A DNA stretch of 11,264 nt, taken from the NCBI GenBank assembly GCA_021845835.1, contig JAJZVE010000087.1, positions 1 to 11,264 of the forward strand, read 5' to 3'. A program made the position numbers and the translations under genes. This document shows positions 1 through 8,585 of the stretch, piece after piece; positions within the stretch are counted from its first letter, which is position 1, and each line of letters begins with the position of its first letter. The notes beneath the pieces were generated by a model, which ran no database searches, was not told the DNA's origin, and saw only the letters and a program-made list of their open reading frames with translations. This DNA comes from Pseudomonadota bacterium (GTDB lineage Bacteria > Pseudomonadota > Alphaproteobacteria > Acetobacterales > Acetobacteraceae).

Positions 1-2
1 CG

Positions 3-65
3 CTGCTGCTGGTCGGCCTTGCCCTGGGTTGCTGGTCCGCGTGGCGATGGATGCATGGGCGATGA
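3..65 (+). CDS. atpQ: AtpQ (AtpI-like N-ATPase membrane subunit), C-terminal end only
   Basis: Only the last 20 codons are present; the gene enters from the left edge. The frame reads a hydrophobic stretch followed by GCWSAWRWMHGR and a TGA stop. This resembles the end of AtpI/AtpQ-type proteins, where a last membrane helix runs into a W-x-A-W-R-W patch. AtpQ is a small membrane protein found only in N-ATPase operons and thought to help assemble the Fo part or the c ring. The stop overlaps the next start in an ATGA (62-65), as expected for atpQ-atpR. The identification rests mainly on this short tail and on the gene order that follows, so it is good but not certain. Confidence 0.7.
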   Translation: MLLVGLALGCWSAWRWMHGR

Positions 66-322
66 TCGCGAACACCGGCTTCCTCGCCATTGGCCTGATC
101 GCGGGCACGTTGCACTTCGCGCTGCTGCGATGCAACACGATGCTCTACCTGCGCCCCGGCAGCGCGGTGCAGGCCGCGATAGTGCAATTGCTCCGGCTCG
201 GCGCGCTGGCCGGCGTGCTGACGCTGGCTGCCCGGCTCGGCGCACTGCCGCTGCTGCTCGCGGCCCTCGGCTCGCTGCTCGCCCGTCCGTTGGTCATACG
301 CTGGATGGCGCCCGAACCGTGA
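62..322 (+). CDS. atpR: AtpR, N-ATPase small membrane subunit
   Basis: An 86-residue hydrophobic protein with three likely membrane helices at about residues 5-22, 36-57 and 59-80, and an arginine (R45) inside the middle helix. Size, topology and position between atpQ and atpB fit AtpR, a protein of unknown exact role that is special to N-ATPases and has been proposed to act with AtpQ in assembly. I chose the ATG at 62 because it overlaps the atpQ stop as ATGA. The same frame stays open upstream (an earlier ATG is at 47), but those codons lie inside the atpQ tail and would add only a few non-hydrophobic residues. The end overlaps the next start in a GTGA (319-322). Confidence 0.8.
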   Translation: MIANTGFLAIGLIAGTLHFALLRCNTMLYLRPGSAVQAAIVQLLRLGALAGVLTLAARLGALPLLLAALGSLLARPLVIRWMAPEP

Positions 323-1029
323 CCGGATCGCCATTGGAGCTGTCGGTCGCGTTTCGCCTCGGCCCGGTCGCCATCACCACGCCTGTGCTGGTGACCTGGG
401 CGATCATGCTGCTGCTTGCAGGCGGCAGTTGGCTGCTCACACGCCGGCTTTCCGTGGCCGCCTCGCGCCAGCAGGCGGCCGTCGAGCTTCTCGTCGATGC
501 CATCGCGGCGCAGATCCGCGACACGATGCGCGTGGAACCAACGCCCTATCTGCCGCTGATCGGCACGCTCTTCCTGTTCATCTTCGTCGCCAACTGGTCA
601 TCCCTGGTGCCTGGAATCGAGCCGCCGACCGCGCATCTGGAGACCGACGCCGCGCTGGCGCTGATCGTCTTTTTTGCCGTTGCGTATTTCGGCATCCGGT
701 CCCGCGGCCTCGCGGGATATCTGGCGACGTTCGCCGAGCCAACCCTGCTGATGATCCCGCTCAATCTGGTCGAAACGATCACGCGCACGTTCTCTCTGGT
801 CGTGCGGCTGTTCGGCAACGTGATGAGTGGCGTCTTCGTCATCGGCATCGTGCTGTCGCTTGTCGGGCTGCTGGTGCCGGTGCCGCTGATGGCACTCGAC
901 CTGCTTACCGGCGCGGTGCAGGCCTACATCTTTAGCGTGCTCGCCATGGTCTTCATTGCGGGGGGCCTCGGCGACGATGTGACGACGGGAACCGCGCCGA
1001 CACACGATGGAAAGGCGGCCGCACCATGA
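319..1029 (+). CDS. atpB: N-ATPase Fo subunit a
   Basis: A 236-residue integral membrane protein that forms the ion half-channels beside the c ring. The essential channel arginine is R163 in the motif VVRLFGN, equivalent to E. coli R210, and Q201 in GAVQAYIF corresponds to Q252. The residue aligned with E. coli E219 is V172 and that aligned with H245 is D194, so the polar relay differs from the E. coli enzyme. The start is taken as GTG 319, whose GTGA overlaps the atpR stop. The open frame runs back to base 19, but that extension lies over atpR and reads as arginine-rich non-membrane sequence. About 236 residues is normal for N-ATPase a subunits. The end overlaps atpE by ATGA (1026-1029). Confidence 0.93.
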   Translation: MTGSPLELSVAFRLGPVAITTPVLVTWAIMLLLAGGSWLLTRRLSVAASRQQAAVELLVDAIAAQIRDTMRVEPTPYLPLIGTLFLFIFVANWSSLVPGIEPPTAHLETDAALALIVFFAVAYFGIRSRGLAGYLATFAEPTLLMIPLNLVETITRTFSLVVRLFGNVMSGVFVIGIVLSLVGLLVPVPLMALDLLTGAVQAYIFSVLAMVFIAGGLGDDVTTGTAPTHDGKAAAP

Positions 1030-1271
1030 ATCTGATCCAGATCGCGAGCATCCTGGGTGCCGCCCTGGCGGTGTCGTTCGGTGCGATCGGCCCCGCCCTC
1101 GGCGAGGGGCGTGCGGTCGCCGCCGCCATGGACGCGATCGCACGGCAACCGGAGGCCGCCAACACGCTGTCGCGGACCCTGTTCGTCGGTCTTGCGATGA
1201 TCGAGACGATGGCGATCTACTGCCTCGTCATTGCCCTGTTGCTGCTGTTCGCCAACCCGTTCGTGCACTGA
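1026..1271 (+). CDS. atpE: N-ATPase Fo subunit c (rotor ring)
   Basis: An 81-residue hairpin of two membrane helices joined by the polar loop ARQPEA (residues 39-44), the typical c-subunit loop that touches the F1 stalk. The ion-binding carboxylate is E60 in the second helix, followed by T61 and, four residues on, Y65. The first helix has a second carboxylate, E27, where the sodium-binding Ilyobacter c subunit has Q32. The serine after the key glutamate is replaced by T61, and Ilyobacter T67 aligns with M62. The site therefore has two carboxylates, a pattern known from N-ATPases, and whether it carries protons or sodium cannot be settled by reading. The start overlaps atpB (ATGA) and the stop shares one base with the atpF start (TGATG at 1269-1273). 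A purine-rich stretch GGAAAGG lies upstream of the ATG. Confidence 0.95.
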   Translation: MNLIQIASILGAALAVSFGAIGPALGEGRAVAAAMDAIARQPEAANTLSRTLFVGLAMIETMAIYCLVIALLLLFANPFVH

Positions 1272-2026
1272 TGCGCTTCGACTGGTCCACTCTGGCGCTG
1301 CAGACGGTCAACGTCCTGGTATTGCTGTGGCTGCTGCGCAAGTTCCTGTTCCGCCCGGTCATGGCGATCATCGCCACGCGCAAGGCTGCCGCCGACAAGC
1401 TGCTTGCCGACGCGGCGGCAGTGCGCGAGCAGGCGCACGCCGAGGTGGACGAGATCCGTCGGCGGAAGGATGCGCTGGCGAAAGAAGGCGCTCGCATCCT
1501 TGTCGATGCGCGCGTGACCGCCGAGTCCGAACGGACCGGCATCCTCGTGCAGGCGAACAGCGATGCCGCGCAGGCACGCGACGCGGCGCTCGCCAGCATC
1601 GCAAGGGAGCGCAGCGAGATGCAGCGCATGTTGCAGGCAGAGGCGCGGCGTCTTGCCGTCACCATCGCATCGCGTCTGCTTGGCCGTGTGTCGACGGAGG
1701 TGGTCGATGCCGCGCTGCTGCAGTCACTCGTCGCCCGGCTCGCTGCCCTGACGCCGGACGAACGCCGCGCTTTGATGGATCCCGCCTCGGACCTGGAGGT
1801 CGTCACCGCCGCGCCGCTCGATGAGAGCAGCCGCGCCACTTGGTCGGAGATGCTGACGCGCGGCCTGCGAGCATCTCCGATCCTGCGCTTTGCGACCGAT
1901 CCATCGCTGATCGCGGGGGTCGAGCTGCGCGGCCCGCACGCGCAGTTGCGGAACAGTTGGCAGGCGGATCTCGACCGGATCGCGCAGGAGTTGGGCCGGG
2001 ATGACGAACGACTCGCCGTGGTTTGA
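1271..2026 (+). CDS. atpF: N-ATPase subunit b with delta-like C-terminal region
   Basis: A 251-residue peripheral stalk subunit, about 90 residues longer than an ordinary b subunit. Residues about 5-24 form one membrane helix running into [10 protein letters not shown], the usual b-subunit N-terminus. Residues about 35-150 are a long charged coiled coil rich in alanine, glutamate and arginine. The remainder, ending in a segment [12 protein letters not shown] followed by a short helix to about residue 245, resembles the C-terminal domain of subunit delta (DPxLIGGxxxR, then LxxL). N-ATPase operons lack a separate delta gene, and here atpF runs directly into atpA, so this tail probably replaces delta in tying the stalk to alpha. 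The delta resemblance is by eye. The gene overlaps atpA by 26 bases. Confidence 0.9.
   Translation: MRFDWSTLALQTVNVLVLLWLLRKFLFRPVMAIIATRKAAADKLLADAAAVREQAHAEVDEIRRRKDALAKEGARILVDARVTAESERTGILVQANSDAAQARDAALASIARERSEMQRMLQAEARRLAVTIASRLLGRVSTEVVDAALLQSLVARLAALTPDERRALMDPASDLEVVTAAPLDESSRATWSEMLTRGLRASPILRFATDPSLIAGVELRGPHAQLRNSWQADLDRIAQELGRDDERLAVV
1986..1990 (+). promoter_or_regulatory. Ribosome binding site of atpA
   Basis: AGGAG inside the last codons of atpF, ten bases before the atpA ATG at 2001. It supports that start, which lies 26 bases before the atpF stop. Confidence 0.6.
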
Positions 2027-3521
2027 GCAGGCGGCAGGCTGCGTCGCGGGCGTCGCGCTCGGCCCGGTGATGGAGGAGTTCGGCCGCGTGAACAGCGTCG
2101 GCGACGGCGTCGCGATGATCAGCGGCCTGCTCTCGGCAAGGCTGGACGAACTGCTTCGGCTGGAGCGCGGCCAACTTGGTTTCGTGCAGACGCTTGACCG
2201 CGACGAGATCGGTTGCGTGCTGCTCGATGATGCCGAAGCTGTCGAGGCGGGCGATCGGGTGCAAGGCACCGGCGAGGTGATCCGAGCGCCCGTCGGTCCC
2301 GCCTTGCTGGGACGGATCGTCGATCCTCTGGGACGGCCGCTGGACGGCGGCCCCCCGATCGAGGTCGCGGCGCACGACCCTATCGAGGTGCCGGCACCGT
2401 CCATCGCCGAACGTGATCTGGTCACGCAACCCGTCCGGACCGGAATCCTGGCCGTCGACGCCCTGTTCGCGCTCGGCCGCGGCCAGCGCCAGCTGATCAT
2501 CGGCGATCGCAGCACCGGCAAGACGGCGATCGCGATCGATACGATCATCAACCAGCGCACGTCCGACCTGATTTGCGTCTATGTCGGCATCGGGCAGAAA
2601 TCATCCGCTGTCGCCCGCGCCATCGACGCCGTGCGCAGGCATGGTGCCATCGACAGATGCATTTTCGTTGTCGCTTCGCCGACGGCGTCGCCGGGCCTGC
2701 AATGGATCGCGCCGTTCGCCGCGATGACGATGGCGGAGCATTTCCGCGACCGCGGCCAGCACGCGCTGATAGTCATTGACGACCTGGGCAAGCACGCGGC
2801 CACGCATCGCGAGATTGCGCTGCTGACGCACCAGCCGCCCGGACGCGAAGCCTACCCCGGCGACATCTTCCACCTGCATGCACGCCTGCTGGAACGTGCG
2901 GCGAAGCTGTCGGCGGGCAGGGGCAGCGGGTCGCTGACGGCGCTGCCAATCGCGGAAACCGATGCCGGCAACCTGAGTGCCTACATCCCGACCAACCTGA
3001 TTTCCATCACCGACGGTCAACTGGTACTGAGCGCGCGGCTGTTCCAGGAGGGCCAGAAGCCCGCGATCGACATCGGGACCAGTGTCAGCCGCGTCGGCGG
3101 CAAGACACAGGCACCGGCGCTGCGCGAGGTCGCCGGCACGATGCGGCTTGAATACGCCCAGTTCCTGGAACTGGAGATGTTCTCCCGCTTCGGCGGCGTT
3201 TCGGATGCGCGCGTGACGGCGCAACTCGCGCGCGGGACGCGCCTGCGCGCACTGCTGTCGCAGCCGCAATATGCGCCACTTCGCCTCGCCGACGAGGTTG
3301 CGCTGGCGATGGCGCTGCGTGACGGTCTGCTCGACGCGGTCGCGCCGGATAGGATTGCTGCATTCCGCGCGGCACTCGCAGCCTGGCTCGATCGGGATGC
3401 CGAGGCCGCCGTGCGGATGATTGAAGTCGAAGGACGACTTGACGCAACGCACCGCGCTCTCCTCGCGACCGCTCTGCGCAGCCTGGCCGGGCAGTACGCG
3501 TCCGCGGACCACGTGCCGTGA
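2001..3521 (+). CDS. atpA: N-ATPase F1 subunit alpha
   Basis: A 506-residue alpha subunit of the F1 catalytic head, carrying the non-catalytic nucleotide sites and the arginine finger of the catalytic ones. In order: beta-barrel domain with [19 protein letters not shown] near residues 25-43, P-loop GDRSTGKT at 168-175, [20 protein letters not shown] in the middle, and the finger R364 in SVSRVGG. The P-loop has serine (S171) where most alpha subunits have glutamine. Length is normal. The ATG at 2001 has an AGGAG ten bases upstream and gives the usual short acidic N-terminus. The stop overlaps the atpG start as GTGA (3518-3521). The partner beta subunit (atpD) should be upstream of the window. 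Confidence 0.97.
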   Translation: MTNDSPWFEQAAGCVAGVALGPVMEEFGRVNSVGDGVAMISGLLSARLDELLRLERGQLGFVQTLDRDEIGCVLLDDAEAVEAGDRVQGTGEVIRAPVGPALLGRIVDPLGRPLDGGPPIEVAAHDPIEVPAPSIAERDLVTQPVRTGILAVDALFALGRGQRQLIIGDRSTGKTAIAIDTIINQRTSDLICVYVGIGQKSSAVARAIDAVRRHGAIDRCIFVVASPTASPGLQWIAPFAAMTMAEHFRDRGQHALIVIDDLGKHAATHREIALLTHQPPGREAYPGDIFHLHARLLERAAKLSAGRGSGSLTALPIAETDAGNLSAYIPTNLISITDGQLVLSARLFQEGQKPAIDIGTSVSRVGGKTQAPALREVAGTMRLEYAQFLELEMFSRFGGVSDARVTAQLARGTRLRALLSQPQYAPLRLADEVALAMALRDGLLDAVAPDRIAAFRAALAAWLDRDAEAAVRMIEVEGRLDATHRALLATALRSLAGQYASADHVP

Positions 3522-4381
3522 CCGAGCGATTCGCGGAGACGGCGCAGCGCCTGGAGAGTTTGCGTCAGTTGGATGCCGTGGTGACGGCCATGCGCGGCAT
3601 CGCTGCGAGCCGCGCGCAGCACGCGCACGGGTTGCTGCCGGGCATTCGCGCCTATGCATCAGTGATCGGCCACGCCATCGGCCAGGCGCTCGCGCTGGCA
3701 CCGGCGGCGGACCATGGACCGAGCCGGGCGGCCCGTCGGACGGCCGTGGTTCTGTTCGGTGCCGAGCAAGGCTTTGCCGGCGCTTTCAGCGATCGGGTGT
3801 TGGCGGCACTCGATGGTGCGCCGCAGCCGTTCGACCTTTTTCTGATCGGCACGCGCGGCGCGATGTTCGCCGGCGAGCGGCACGTCAAGCCGGCATGGCA
3901 CGCGGCGATGGTGCCGCATGCGAGCCTCGTCACGACGCTGGCCGGACGGATCGCGGAGGCGCTCTATGCATGGCTTTCGGACCATGGCGCCCAGCGCGTT
4001 GACGTCATCGTGCCGACCTGGTCGTCCGCCAGCGGCGTGCTTGCCACGCGCCGGGCGCTGCTGCCGTTCGACTTCCGCCGCTTTGCCGTGCCTGTGTGCG
4101 GGCAGGCGCCGCTGATCACCTTGCCGCCCAGGCTGCTGCTCGCACGGCTTGCGGAGGAGTATGTCTTTGCCGAACTCTGCGACGCGGCGCTGACCGCCTT
4201 CGCGGCGGAGAACGAGGCTCGGGTAGCGGCCATGCTGGCGGCCAAAAGCAACCTTGAGACCATGCAGTCGGAGGTGCAGTCACTCGCACGACAGCTCCGG
4301 CAGGAGGAGATCACGGCGGAGGTCGTCGAGTTGGCCAGTGGCGCCGGTGCGCGGACTCGGGCGCCCGGGACGGCGCCCTGA
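3518..4381 (+). CDS. atpG: N-ATPase F1 subunit gamma
   Basis: A 287-residue central-shaft subunit. The N-terminal helix contains [20 protein letters not shown], the counterpart of the conserved RIxSVxxTxKITxAMxxVAA segment. A Rossmann-like middle region covers about residues 70-190, and the C-terminal helix from about residue 205 contains [17 protein letters not shown], ending in [16 protein letters not shown], both recognisable gamma signatures. The GTG start at 3518 is preferred because GTGA overlaps the atpA stop and the family N-terminus begins at once. A later ATG inside AMRG would remove the conserved helix. Gamma is the usual last gene of N-ATPase operons, but here another gene follows after only seven bases. 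Confidence 0.93.
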   Translation: MTERFAETAQRLESLRQLDAVVTAMRGIAASRAQHAHGLLPGIRAYASVIGHAIGQALALAPAADHGPSRAARRTAVVLFGAEQGFAGAFSDRVLAALDGAPQPFDLFLIGTRGAMFAGERHVKPAWHAAMVPHASLVTTLAGRIAEALYAWLSDHGAQRVDVIVPTWSSASGVLATRRALLPFDFRRFAVPVCGQAPLITLPPRLLLARLAEEYVFAELCDAALTAFAAENEARVAAMLAAKSNLETMQSEVQSLARQLRQEEITAEVVELASGAGARTRAPGTAP

Positions 4382-4388
4382 ACGTGCC

Positions 4389-6773
4389 ATGAGCGGTCCC
4401 GTCCCTGGCGCCTCGTTCGGCACGGCCCTGGTAACGCCACGCGCGCTCGATCCTGGCATGGGGATGGCCGTTGCCCGGCGGACCGTGTTCCGGCCAGAGG
4501 ACGCTGAGGATTTCGGCCGTGTGGCCGACCGTGTCGCGGCTGGCAATGTCTCCCTTCTCGGCGGCGCGCCGACGGCCCCGATCGACCGGAAGCGTGCTGT
4601 CGAGCGGGCGCGGTTGCGCAATGCTGTCGCCACGGGCGCGCTGCTCACGTCGGGGCGACACCTACAGCACGGCGATGCGGACCAGGTCAGGCGCAACATC
4701 GAGGTGTTCACCAACTGCGCCACCGCCATCACGTCCTTCGCCAAGTTCTATCTGCTGCTGAACGGCAGCGGCGTGGGTCGCGCCTATGACGACGATCTGG
4801 TGGTCGTGGACTGGGCCGACGCTCCGACCCTGCTTCTCCATCTTTCGCATGGACACCCCGACTACCCGAAGGACGCCGCCAGCTTGCGCCGCTTCGCCAT
4901 GGATCTTGGCATTGACGGCGCCGAGGCCGATTTTCGCGACTTGCTGGCACGCGAGATGCTGCCCTGCCCCGACTTGGCGCTCCAAGGCGCTGTTCGCCAC
5001 GAGGTCCAGGATAGTCGGGAGGGGTGGGCGAAAGCGGTGGAGATTCTGGAGGCGATGGCTTTTCGACGGGAACGCCACAGGACGCTGCTGCTCGACCTCT
5101 CGGCTATCCGCCCGCGTGGCGCGCCGATTGTCGGCATGCAGGGGCGGCCGGCTCCTGGGCCGCTGTCGCTGCTGCGCGCCTTCCTGCACCTGCGCCAGCA
5201 GGTGATCGCGCCGGCCCGCGCCCGAAACAGCTCTGGCGTCGAGCTGCAGCCGTGGGAGCAGGCGCTGCGCGTGGACCACATTTTCTCCGTCGAGGTGCAA
5301 GGCGGCGGCGCCCGCCGCGCCGCCCGCATGGCAACCAAGAGCTGGCGCGACCCTGGGACGCTGCGCTTCGTGCGGCTGAAAGCGGAGGGTGGCCTGTGGA
5401 CCGCCAACCACTCCGTGATGGTGGACCGCGAATTCTGGGTTCGGGTCGCCACCGGCCGGCGCGGGGAAGGGCTCGATGACCCCGAAACGCGCCACGCCGT
5501 CGCGGTGTTCGACGAGGCAACACGCTGCGCCTGGACGAATGGCGAACCGGGCTTCATCAACGGCGACCTCCTGGAGGACTACCGGACCGGCTCGGCCTGG
5601 CGGAAGCCGGTGAGCGACGACGGCAGCGACTGCCGCAGCCTGCGCTACCGTGTGGACCACGCGGCTGGCCTGCTTGCGGACGTCTCGCGGCGCGCTGCGC
5701 GGACCCGCTTCCCGGTCACCACCAATCCGTGCGGCGAGGTCGTGTTGCACGTCACCGGCGGCTACTGCGTCGTTGCTGATTTCGCCCCACTGCTGGCGTG
5801 CCCGGTGGACCTGGAGCAGGTGACGCCAGGTGCAGTGGCGGAGGAGGCAGCCACGCTATGGGACATGCGGGTCGAGGATGCGGTGCGACTCGGGGTACGG
5901 TTCTTGATCCGCGTCAACCTGATGGATGCGTTCTACGGACGCGAGGTGCGGCGCACCAACCGCATCGGAATCGGGCCTACAGGCCTGCATGAATGGGCGT
6001 GGATACGCTTCGGTCTGGCGTTTCGCGACCTGCTGGACGAGGCGCGGGCAGCGCCATTCTGGGGGATGCTGGCGCGCCTGTCCGCCGCGGCGAAGGAGGA
6101 GGCGCTGGCCTACGCGGCGGAACTGGGTCTCGCCCCGCCGCTGACCGTCACCACCGTCAAGCCGGCGGGCACCACTTCCAAGCTGTTCGCACTGACCGAG
6201 GGTGCGCATCTGCCGGCACGGCGGCAATACCTGCGCTGGGTGCAGTTCCGTGGCGAGCGGGACGCGGACGGCGGCTGGCGGTCGGGCAGCGATCCGTTGC
6301 TGGCCGAGTACGCGGGGCGCGGCTACCCGGTACGGGCGCTTGCGACCTTTCCCGGCATGAGCGCGATCGGGTTCCCGGCGCTGCCGCTCGCCCTGCGCCT
6401 CGGGTTCGGCACGCGTCTGGTGACGGCAGCCGAAGCGACGCCCGAGGAGCAGTATGCCTGGCTGCGGCTGCTGGAGCGGCACTGGATCGGCGCCGGACGC
6501 GGCAACCAGGTGAGCTACACGCTGAAGCTTGCCGCGGACCGCTATGACCTGGAGGCGTTCCGGGCGATCCTGCTCGCCCACCAGCCGCAGGTGCGCGGCT
6601 GCACGGTGCTGCCGGTCCGAGCAAACGACACCCTTGGCCACGAATACCTGCCGGAGGAGGACGTGGACGAAGCACGTTTCGCCGCCCTGTTGGCCGGCAT
6701 CAGCGATCCCTGGCTGCATGAGGCGATCGACCCGGCCTGGCTGGAATGCGAGCGCGGACTCTGTTCGCCCTGA
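4389..6773 (+). CDS. nrdJ: Class II (adenosylcobalamin-dependent) ribonucleotide reductase, monomeric RTPR-like
   Basis: A 794-residue reductase that converts ribonucleotides to deoxyribonucleotides using a cobalamin-derived radical, without needing oxygen. The active-site strand is NPCGE at 446-450: N446, thiyl-radical cysteine C448 and E450, matching N406/C408/E410 of the Lactobacillus leichmannii enzyme. The reducing pair is C110 (in FTNCAT) and C460, matching C119/C419. The tail CERGLC gives C787 and C792 with the same spacing as the C731/C736 relay pair of that enzyme. Further family motifs are SREGW, DLSAIRPRGAP, IGIGPTGLHEW and KPAGTTS. The ATG at 4389 lies seven bases after the atpG stop with no clear ribosome binding site, which suggests re-initiation after atpG. 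The open frame extends back into atpG but without family similarity. I see no intein or truncation. Whether the substrate is a di- or triphosphate is uncertain; the monomeric RTPR type suggests triphosphates. Confidence 0.92.
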   Translation: MSGPVPGASFGTALVTPRALDPGMGMAVARRTVFRPEDAEDFGRVADRVAAGNVSLLGGAPTAPIDRKRAVERARLRNAVATGALLTSGRHLQHGDADQVRRNIEVFTNCATAITSFAKFYLLLNGSGVGRAYDDDLVVVDWADAPTLLLHLSHGHPDYPKDAASLRRFAMDLGIDGAEADFRDLLAREMLPCPDLALQGAVRHEVQDSREGWAKAVEILEAMAFRRERHRTLLLDLSAIRPRGAPIVGMQGRPAPGPLSLLRAFLHLRQQVIAPARARNSSGVELQPWEQALRVDHIFSVEVQGGGARRAARMATKSWRDPGTLRFVRLKAEGGLWTANHSVMVDREFWVRVATGRRGEGLDDPETRHAVAVFDEATRCAWTNGEPGFINGDLLEDYRTGSAWRKPVSDDGSDCRSLRYRVDHAAGLLADVSRRAARTRFPVTTNPCGEVVLHVTGGYCVVADFAPLLACPVDLEQVTPGAVAEEAATLWDMRVEDAVRLGVRFLIRVNLMDAFYGREVRRTNRIGIGPTGLHEWAWIRFGLAFRDLLDEARAAPFWGMLARLSAAAKEEALAYAAELGLAPPLTVTTVKPAGTTSKLFALTEGAHLPARRQYLRWVQFRGERDADGGWRSGSDPLLAEYAGRGYPVRALATFPGMSAIGFPALPLALRLGFGTRLVTAAEATPEEQYAWLRLLERHWIGAGRGNQVSYTLKLAADRYDLEAFRAILLAHQPQVRGCTVLPVRANDTLGHEYLPEEDVDEARFAALLAGISDPWLHEAIDPAWLECERGLCSP

Positions 6774-6778
6774 GCCGC

Positions 6779-8503
6779 CTACCGTGGTCGCAGCACGGCC
6801 TTCAGTTCCGGCCATGAGCGGGTGTTGAGGACGTCCCCGGGTTCCAGCCAGCCCCGCCGCGCCACGTCCACGCCGTAGCGCATGAACGCCAGTTCGTCCA
6901 CGCCGTGCGAATCTGTCGAAATCGCAAGCTTGACGCCCGCATCCCTGGCAAGCCGACAGAACGTGTCTGGCAGATCGAGCCGGTCTGGCTGCGCGTTGAT
7001 CTCAAAATGACAGTCATGCTCGCAGGAGGCCCGAAACAAACGTGCAAAGTCCAGGTCGCAAGGAGGACGCTGGTTGAGCAGCCGGCCGGTCGGGTGGGCG
7101 ATGATGTCCAGATACCGGCTGTCCATCGCCCGCAGCAAACGGTCGGTCTGGCGCGCCTTCGGGAACTCGAAATGCGAATGAATCGAGCCGACGACCAGAT
7201 CGAGCTCCTTTAGCACCGCATCCGGCAAGTCCAACCTGCCGTCCTCCAGAATGTCCACCTCGATTGAAGCGAGGATGACGCAACCAGAAGGTTTCTCGTT
7301 GAGGCGACGGATCTCGTTGACCTGGCGCATCAGCCCGCGCGGCCCAAGGCCGTGCGCCATCGCCAGGCGGCGGCTATGGTCGGTGATGGCGAGATAGGCG
7401 TAGCCCCGCTCGCGTGCCGCCTCCGCCATCGCAGTGAGCGTCGCACGGCCGTCCGTGGCTCTGGTGTGTGCGTGCAGATCGCCGCGGATGTCGGCAAGGG
7501 CGACCAGTCGCGGCAGGCCTGCCTGCTGTGCCGCCACGATTTCACCGTGGTCTTCCCGCAATTCCGGAGGAATGAATGGCAGGCCAAGGCGAGCATAAAC
7601 TTCCGCCTCCGTCCCTCCTGCAATCCGCCGGCTTCCCTCGAACAGGCCGTATTCGTTGAGCTTCCAGCCCTTCGCCACGGCGATCCGCCGCAGCGCGATG
7701 TTGTGCGCCTTGGAGCCGGTGAAATAGATCAGGGCAGCACCGTAGCTGGCTGGCGGCACCGCGCGCAGATCGAGCCGCAAATTGTGTCGAAGCGTCACGC
7801 TGGCCCGGGTCGGTCCGTGCTCGATGACTTGCACCACCTCTTCGTCGTGCAGGAAATGCTCCATCGCCGCGAGTGCCGCCCGGCTGCTCATGACGAAGTC
7901 AAGATCGCCGACCGTTTCGCAGCGACGGCGATAACTCCCGGCCACCTCGGCAGCCAGCACGTCCGGCGCCTGCCGGAGTCGCCCGAGCAGCGGTTCAGCA
8001 ACCTGTTCGGCCTGGCGCAGCCTGACCCGTTGTGGCTGCTCTCCGCGCTCAGCAATGGCCTGCAGGATCCTGGCCTCGATCGCTGCGCCGAAGCGAGGCA
8101 GGTCACGCAGCTTTCCAGTGCGCGCCGCTGCCGCCAGTCCAGTGATATCACTGACACCGAGTTGCTCGTGCAACACATGCACGCGCTTCGGGCCCAAACC
8201 GGGAATGGCAAGAAGAGCAGTGATGCCGGGCGGAACCTCCCGCTCCAACTCGTCAAGCACCGGCAGGTGCTGGCCGGCGGCGAGTGTGCCGATCTTTTCG
8301 GCCAGGTCTTTGCCGATCCCAGGCAAATCGTCGAGATCCTCGCCTGCTGCAAGCATCTCGCTCACGCCGCGCGGCAGCGTGTCCACGGTCCTGGCGGCCC
8401 GCCGGTAGGCGCGGATGCGGAACTGGTTGGCGCCCTCTATGTCCAACAGATCCGCAATCTTGTCCAGTTCGCGGGCGATGTCCGCGTTCGCAACCGCCGT
8501 CAA
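6779..8503 (-). CDS. polX: Bacterial DNA polymerase X with PHP exonuclease domain
   Basis: A 574-residue two-domain repair enzyme for gap filling and base excision repair. Residues 1-150 form the helix-hairpin-helix 8-kDa-like region, with LPGIGKDLAEKI (60-71) and IPGLGPKRVHVL (100-111). The polymerase signature GSYRRRCETVGDLD (189-202) gives metal ligands D200 and D202, with D245 in LRLDLR. KLNEYGLF (281-288) is typical of bacterial PolX. The C-terminal PHP domain has GDLHAHT (H344, H346), ITDHS (373-377), EVDIL, GSIHSHFEF, AHPTGR, EINAQPDR and STDSH, all needed for the manganese-dependent 3'-5' exonuclease. The start is taken as TTG at 8503-8501, because a strong ribosome binding site precedes it and family proteins begin a few residues before NADIA. 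An in-frame ATG at 8548 would add 15 residues but has no such site. It is convergent with nrdJ, with a 5-base gap and no visible terminator. Confidence 0.95.
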   Translation of the reverse strand: MTAVANADIARELDKIADLLDIEGANQFRIRAYRRAARTVDTLPRGVSEMLAAGEDLDDLPGIGKDLAEKIGTLAAGQHLPVLDELEREVPPGITALLAIPGLGPKRVHVLHEQLGVSDITGLAAAARTGKLRDLPRFGAAIEARILQAIAERGEQPQRVRLRQAEQVAEPLLGRLRQAPDVLAAEVAGSYRRRCETVGDLDFVMSSRAALAAMEHFLHDEEVVQVIEHGPTRASVTLRHNLRLDLRAVPPASYGAALIYFTGSKAHNIALRRIAVAKGWKLNEYGLFEGSRRIAGGTEAEVYARLGLPFIPPELREDHGEIVAAQQAGLPRLVALADIRGDLHAHTRATDGRATLTAMAEAARERGYAYLAITDHSRRLAMAHGLGPRGLMRQVNEIRRLNEKPSGCVILASIEVDILEDGRLDLPDAVLKELDLVVGSIHSHFEFPKARQTDRLLRAMDSRYLDIIAHPTGRLLNQRPPCDLDFARLFRASCEHDCHFEINAQPDRLDLPDTFCRLARDAGVKLAISTDSHGVDELAFMRYGVDVARRGWLEPGDVLNTRSWPELKAVLRPR

Positions 8504-8507
8504 GCTT

Positions 8508-8515
8508 CCCTCCCC
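8508..8515 (-). promoter_or_regulatory. Ribosome binding site deciding the polX TTG start
   Basis: On the minus strand this reads GGGGAGGG, ending four bases before the TTG at 8503-8501. It is the best purine block in the region and is the reason for preferring the unusual TTG codon over the ATG at 8548. Confidence 0.6.
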
Positions 8516-8585
8516 GAGTCGCGCGGACGCATAGCCCGGATCTGCCGGCATACGGCGACAAGACCCTCTCTGGCCGCTGGCGGCA

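Noticed and set aside
19..318. N-terminal extension of subunit a
   Set aside because: The sequence lies over atpR, is arginine-rich and not membrane-like, and the GTGA overlap at 319 gives the normal length.
2601..3701. Long antisense reading frame opposite atpA and atpG, over 360 codons
   Set aside because: It is the expected shadow of GC-rich coding sequence: arginine-rich, without any family motif, and opposite strongly conserved genes.
5220..5480. Possible intein or insertion in the reductase, because the segment looks less conserved
   Set aside because: There is no intein N-terminal Cys/Ser block or C-terminal HN, and the segment still aligns by eye with the central barrel of the Lactobacillus enzyme.
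5904..5917. TTGATCCGCGTCAA, a full match to the FNR/FixK consensus inside nrdJ
   Set aside because: It lies in the middle of a well-conserved coding stretch (FLIRVNLMD) with no gene start nearby, so it is probably a coding coincidence. It also shows that a single match alone is weak evidence.
6774..6778. Bidirectional terminator between nrdJ and polX
   Set aside because: The gap is only five bases and I see no convincing hairpin with a T-run around it.
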